The translations under genes were made by a program, and so were the position numbers. Of a DNA stretch of 7,199 bases, positions 6,563 through 7,199 are shown in pieces. Source of the DNA: an uncultured bacterium (GTDB lineage Bacteria > Bdellovibrionota_C > UBA2361 > CAKMMH01); contig CAKMMH010000086.1 in NCBI GenBank assembly GCA_927798255.1, positions 1 through 7,199 of the forward strand, in the 5' to 3' direction. How positions within the stretch are numbered: the stretch's first letter is position 1; the number at the start of each line of letters is the position of its first letter. Under the pieces are notes generated by a model that had not been told where the DNA came from, ran no database searches, and saw only the letters and a program-made list of their open reading frames with translations.

Positions 6563-6600
6563 TGGTGAAACTATTTTTTTATATTTTCATCAATTTTTAT
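6563..6600 (+). terminator. Possible weak terminator after the glycosylase gene
   Basis: TGGTGAAA (6563-6570) can pair with TTTCATCA (6585-6592) with one G-T wobble across a 14-nt loop. It is followed by AATTTTTATTG-type T-rich sequence, 66 bp after the stop at 6497. The long loop and A/T-rich stem make this tentative. Confidence 0.3.
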
Positions 6601-6661
6601 TGTTTTTAAAATATCCCTAAAGTTGTATTTATAATAATACCGTCAATAATTTTTGGGAAAG

Positions 6662-6681
6662 AATTTTTTATATAAAAAATT
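6662..6681. repeat. 20-bp perfect A/T palindrome
   Basis: The 20 bases 6662-6681 equal their own reverse complement (AATTTTTTAT and its mirror). It is pure A/T in a very A/T-rich spacer, so chance is a fair explanation. It could bend DNA or form a cruciform upstream of the secreted-protein gene. Confidence 0.4.
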
Positions 6682-6720
6682 TTAAAAGAGATTTTTATTT
6701 TTAATATTGTTTTTAACTTT

Positions 6721-6738
6721 GGGTAAGTTAAGTTGCCC
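6721..6738 (+). promoter_or_regulatory. Leader hairpin and ribosome binding site region of the 6762 gene
   Basis: GGGTAA (6721-6726) pairs with TTGCCC (6733-6738) using one G-T wobble and a 6-nt loop. It is one of the few G/C-containing structures in the spacer. It lies 13 bp before a good Shine-Dalgarno, AAGGTG (6752-6757), which is 4 bp from the ATG at 6762. It could be an operator or a leader hairpin. No convincing -35/-10 pair was found. The rest of the spacer 6498-6761 is A/T-rich with no gene or RNA that I can identify. Confidence 0.3.
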
Positions 6739-6761
6739 TAAATTATGTAAAAAGGTGCCGT

Positions 6762-7199
6762 ATGAAAAATATATCAAAATTGTTTTTTCTAGTTTGTCTA
6801 GCAACATTTTGTTTCGTTTTTAATTATAATGCTACTGCTCAGAGTGGTAATGATATCGAACAATCTGTAACTTATGGAGATGGAGGAATTAATGGTCGTG
6901 GTGTTATTTTCCATATAGTTGAAGATAAATTAATAGAACTCAAAAACGCGGGAGAGAGTATCGATACAGAAAGCGTAAGATGTCAAGACAATGGACCAAT
7001 ATTTGCTACGCAAGGTTGTGGTGATACTGAGCATGGTCATGCTATGTTTGCAGATGATAAAACGGCACAAGAGGTTTGTAGGATATTAGGATATGATTTT
7101 TATACTAATATGAAAACCACACCTTATACGAATTATGGTCGTGAACTAATTGTCGGTTTTAATGGTACTAAATGGTATAATTCACCAAGACCAACTAAT
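6762..7199 (+). CDS. Secreted cysteine-containing protein of unknown function, 3' end outside the window
   Basis: An open frame of 146 codons from ATG 6762 reaches the last base of the window without a stop, so the gene is incomplete. The start is supported by AAGGTG at 6752-6757 and by a clear Sec signal peptide: MKNISK, a hydrophobic core, and ATA (24-26) before Gln27. The mature part is not A/T-driven filler: it is Gly, Asp, Thr and Tyr-rich with three cysteines (Cys74, Cys86, Cys106). Segments such as GHAMFADDKTAQEVCRILGY (91-110) followed by GFNGTKWYN (132-140) loosely recall the EVCRxLGY pattern of SRCR-type extracellular domains, but spacing and cysteine number do not establish that. 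I do not recognise the family. It is separated from the glycosylase gene by 264 bp and probably has its own promoter. Confidence 0.75.
   Translation, partial: MKNISKLFFLVCLATFCFVFNYNATAQSGNDIEQSVTYGDGGINGRGVIFHIVEDKLIELKNAGESIDTESVRCQDNGPIFATQGCGDTEHGHAMFADDKTAQEVCRILGYDFYTNMKTTPYTNYGRELIVGFNGTKWYNSPRPTN

Noticed and set aside
6498..6761. A small RNA or riboswitch in the 264-bp spacer
   Set aside because: Only A/T-rich weak hairpins and one short G/C-containing stem were found; nothing matches a known class by eye.

Overview
The window carries seven genes, all on the + strand, in strongly AT-rich DNA (many coding stretches are near 20-30% G+C). The organism is Gram-negative. The evidence is a proteobacterial-type LspA tail, two lipobox lipoproteins, an OmpA-type peptidoglycan-binding protein and a sugar-phosphate transferase that starts lipid-linked glycans. 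A low-G+C, possibly host-associated alphaproteobacterium or relative would fit, but this is inference from composition and style; no rRNA or other marker gene is present.

Layout. Bases 2-124 are the 3' end of lspA, the lipoprotein signal peptidase. It is followed by a weak terminator-like hairpin and then a G+C-rich non-coding tract (about 216-390) with a degenerate 7-bp periodicity. A promoter-like zone precedes an envelope block: a small lipoprotein (525-779), a glycine-zipper lipoprotein with a C-terminal TPR (858-1868), and an exported coiled-coil OmpA-domain protein (1931-2881). Next come two glycan genes that overlap by 7 bp: a GT4 glycosyltransferase (2943-4085) and a WcaJ-type polyprenyl-phosphate sugar phosphotransferase (4079-5482). 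A second heptad-repeat tract (about 5482-5661) fills the gap to an OGG1-type 8-oxoguanine DNA glycosylase (5670-6497). After a 264-bp very AT-rich spacer, a secreted protein of unknown function starts at 6762 and runs off the window.

How they fit together. LspA would process the two lipoproteins, and the OmpA-domain protein would tether to peptidoglycan, so 2-2881 reads as cell-envelope assembly. The GT4/phosphotransferase pair can perform the first steps of building a surface polysaccharide on undecaprenyl phosphate. The glycosylase is an unrelated DNA-repair gene, flanked by repeats on one side and possibly acquired.

The most unusual signal is non-coding. Two separate intergenic tracts, much richer in G+C than the genes, share a degenerate heptanucleotide tandem pattern in which a G recurs every 7 bp. 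In the second tract ten such Gs in a row are perfectly phased (5590 to 5653). They look like two copies of a dispersed repeat family. I see no CRISPR array, tRNA, rRNA, transposase or phage gene.
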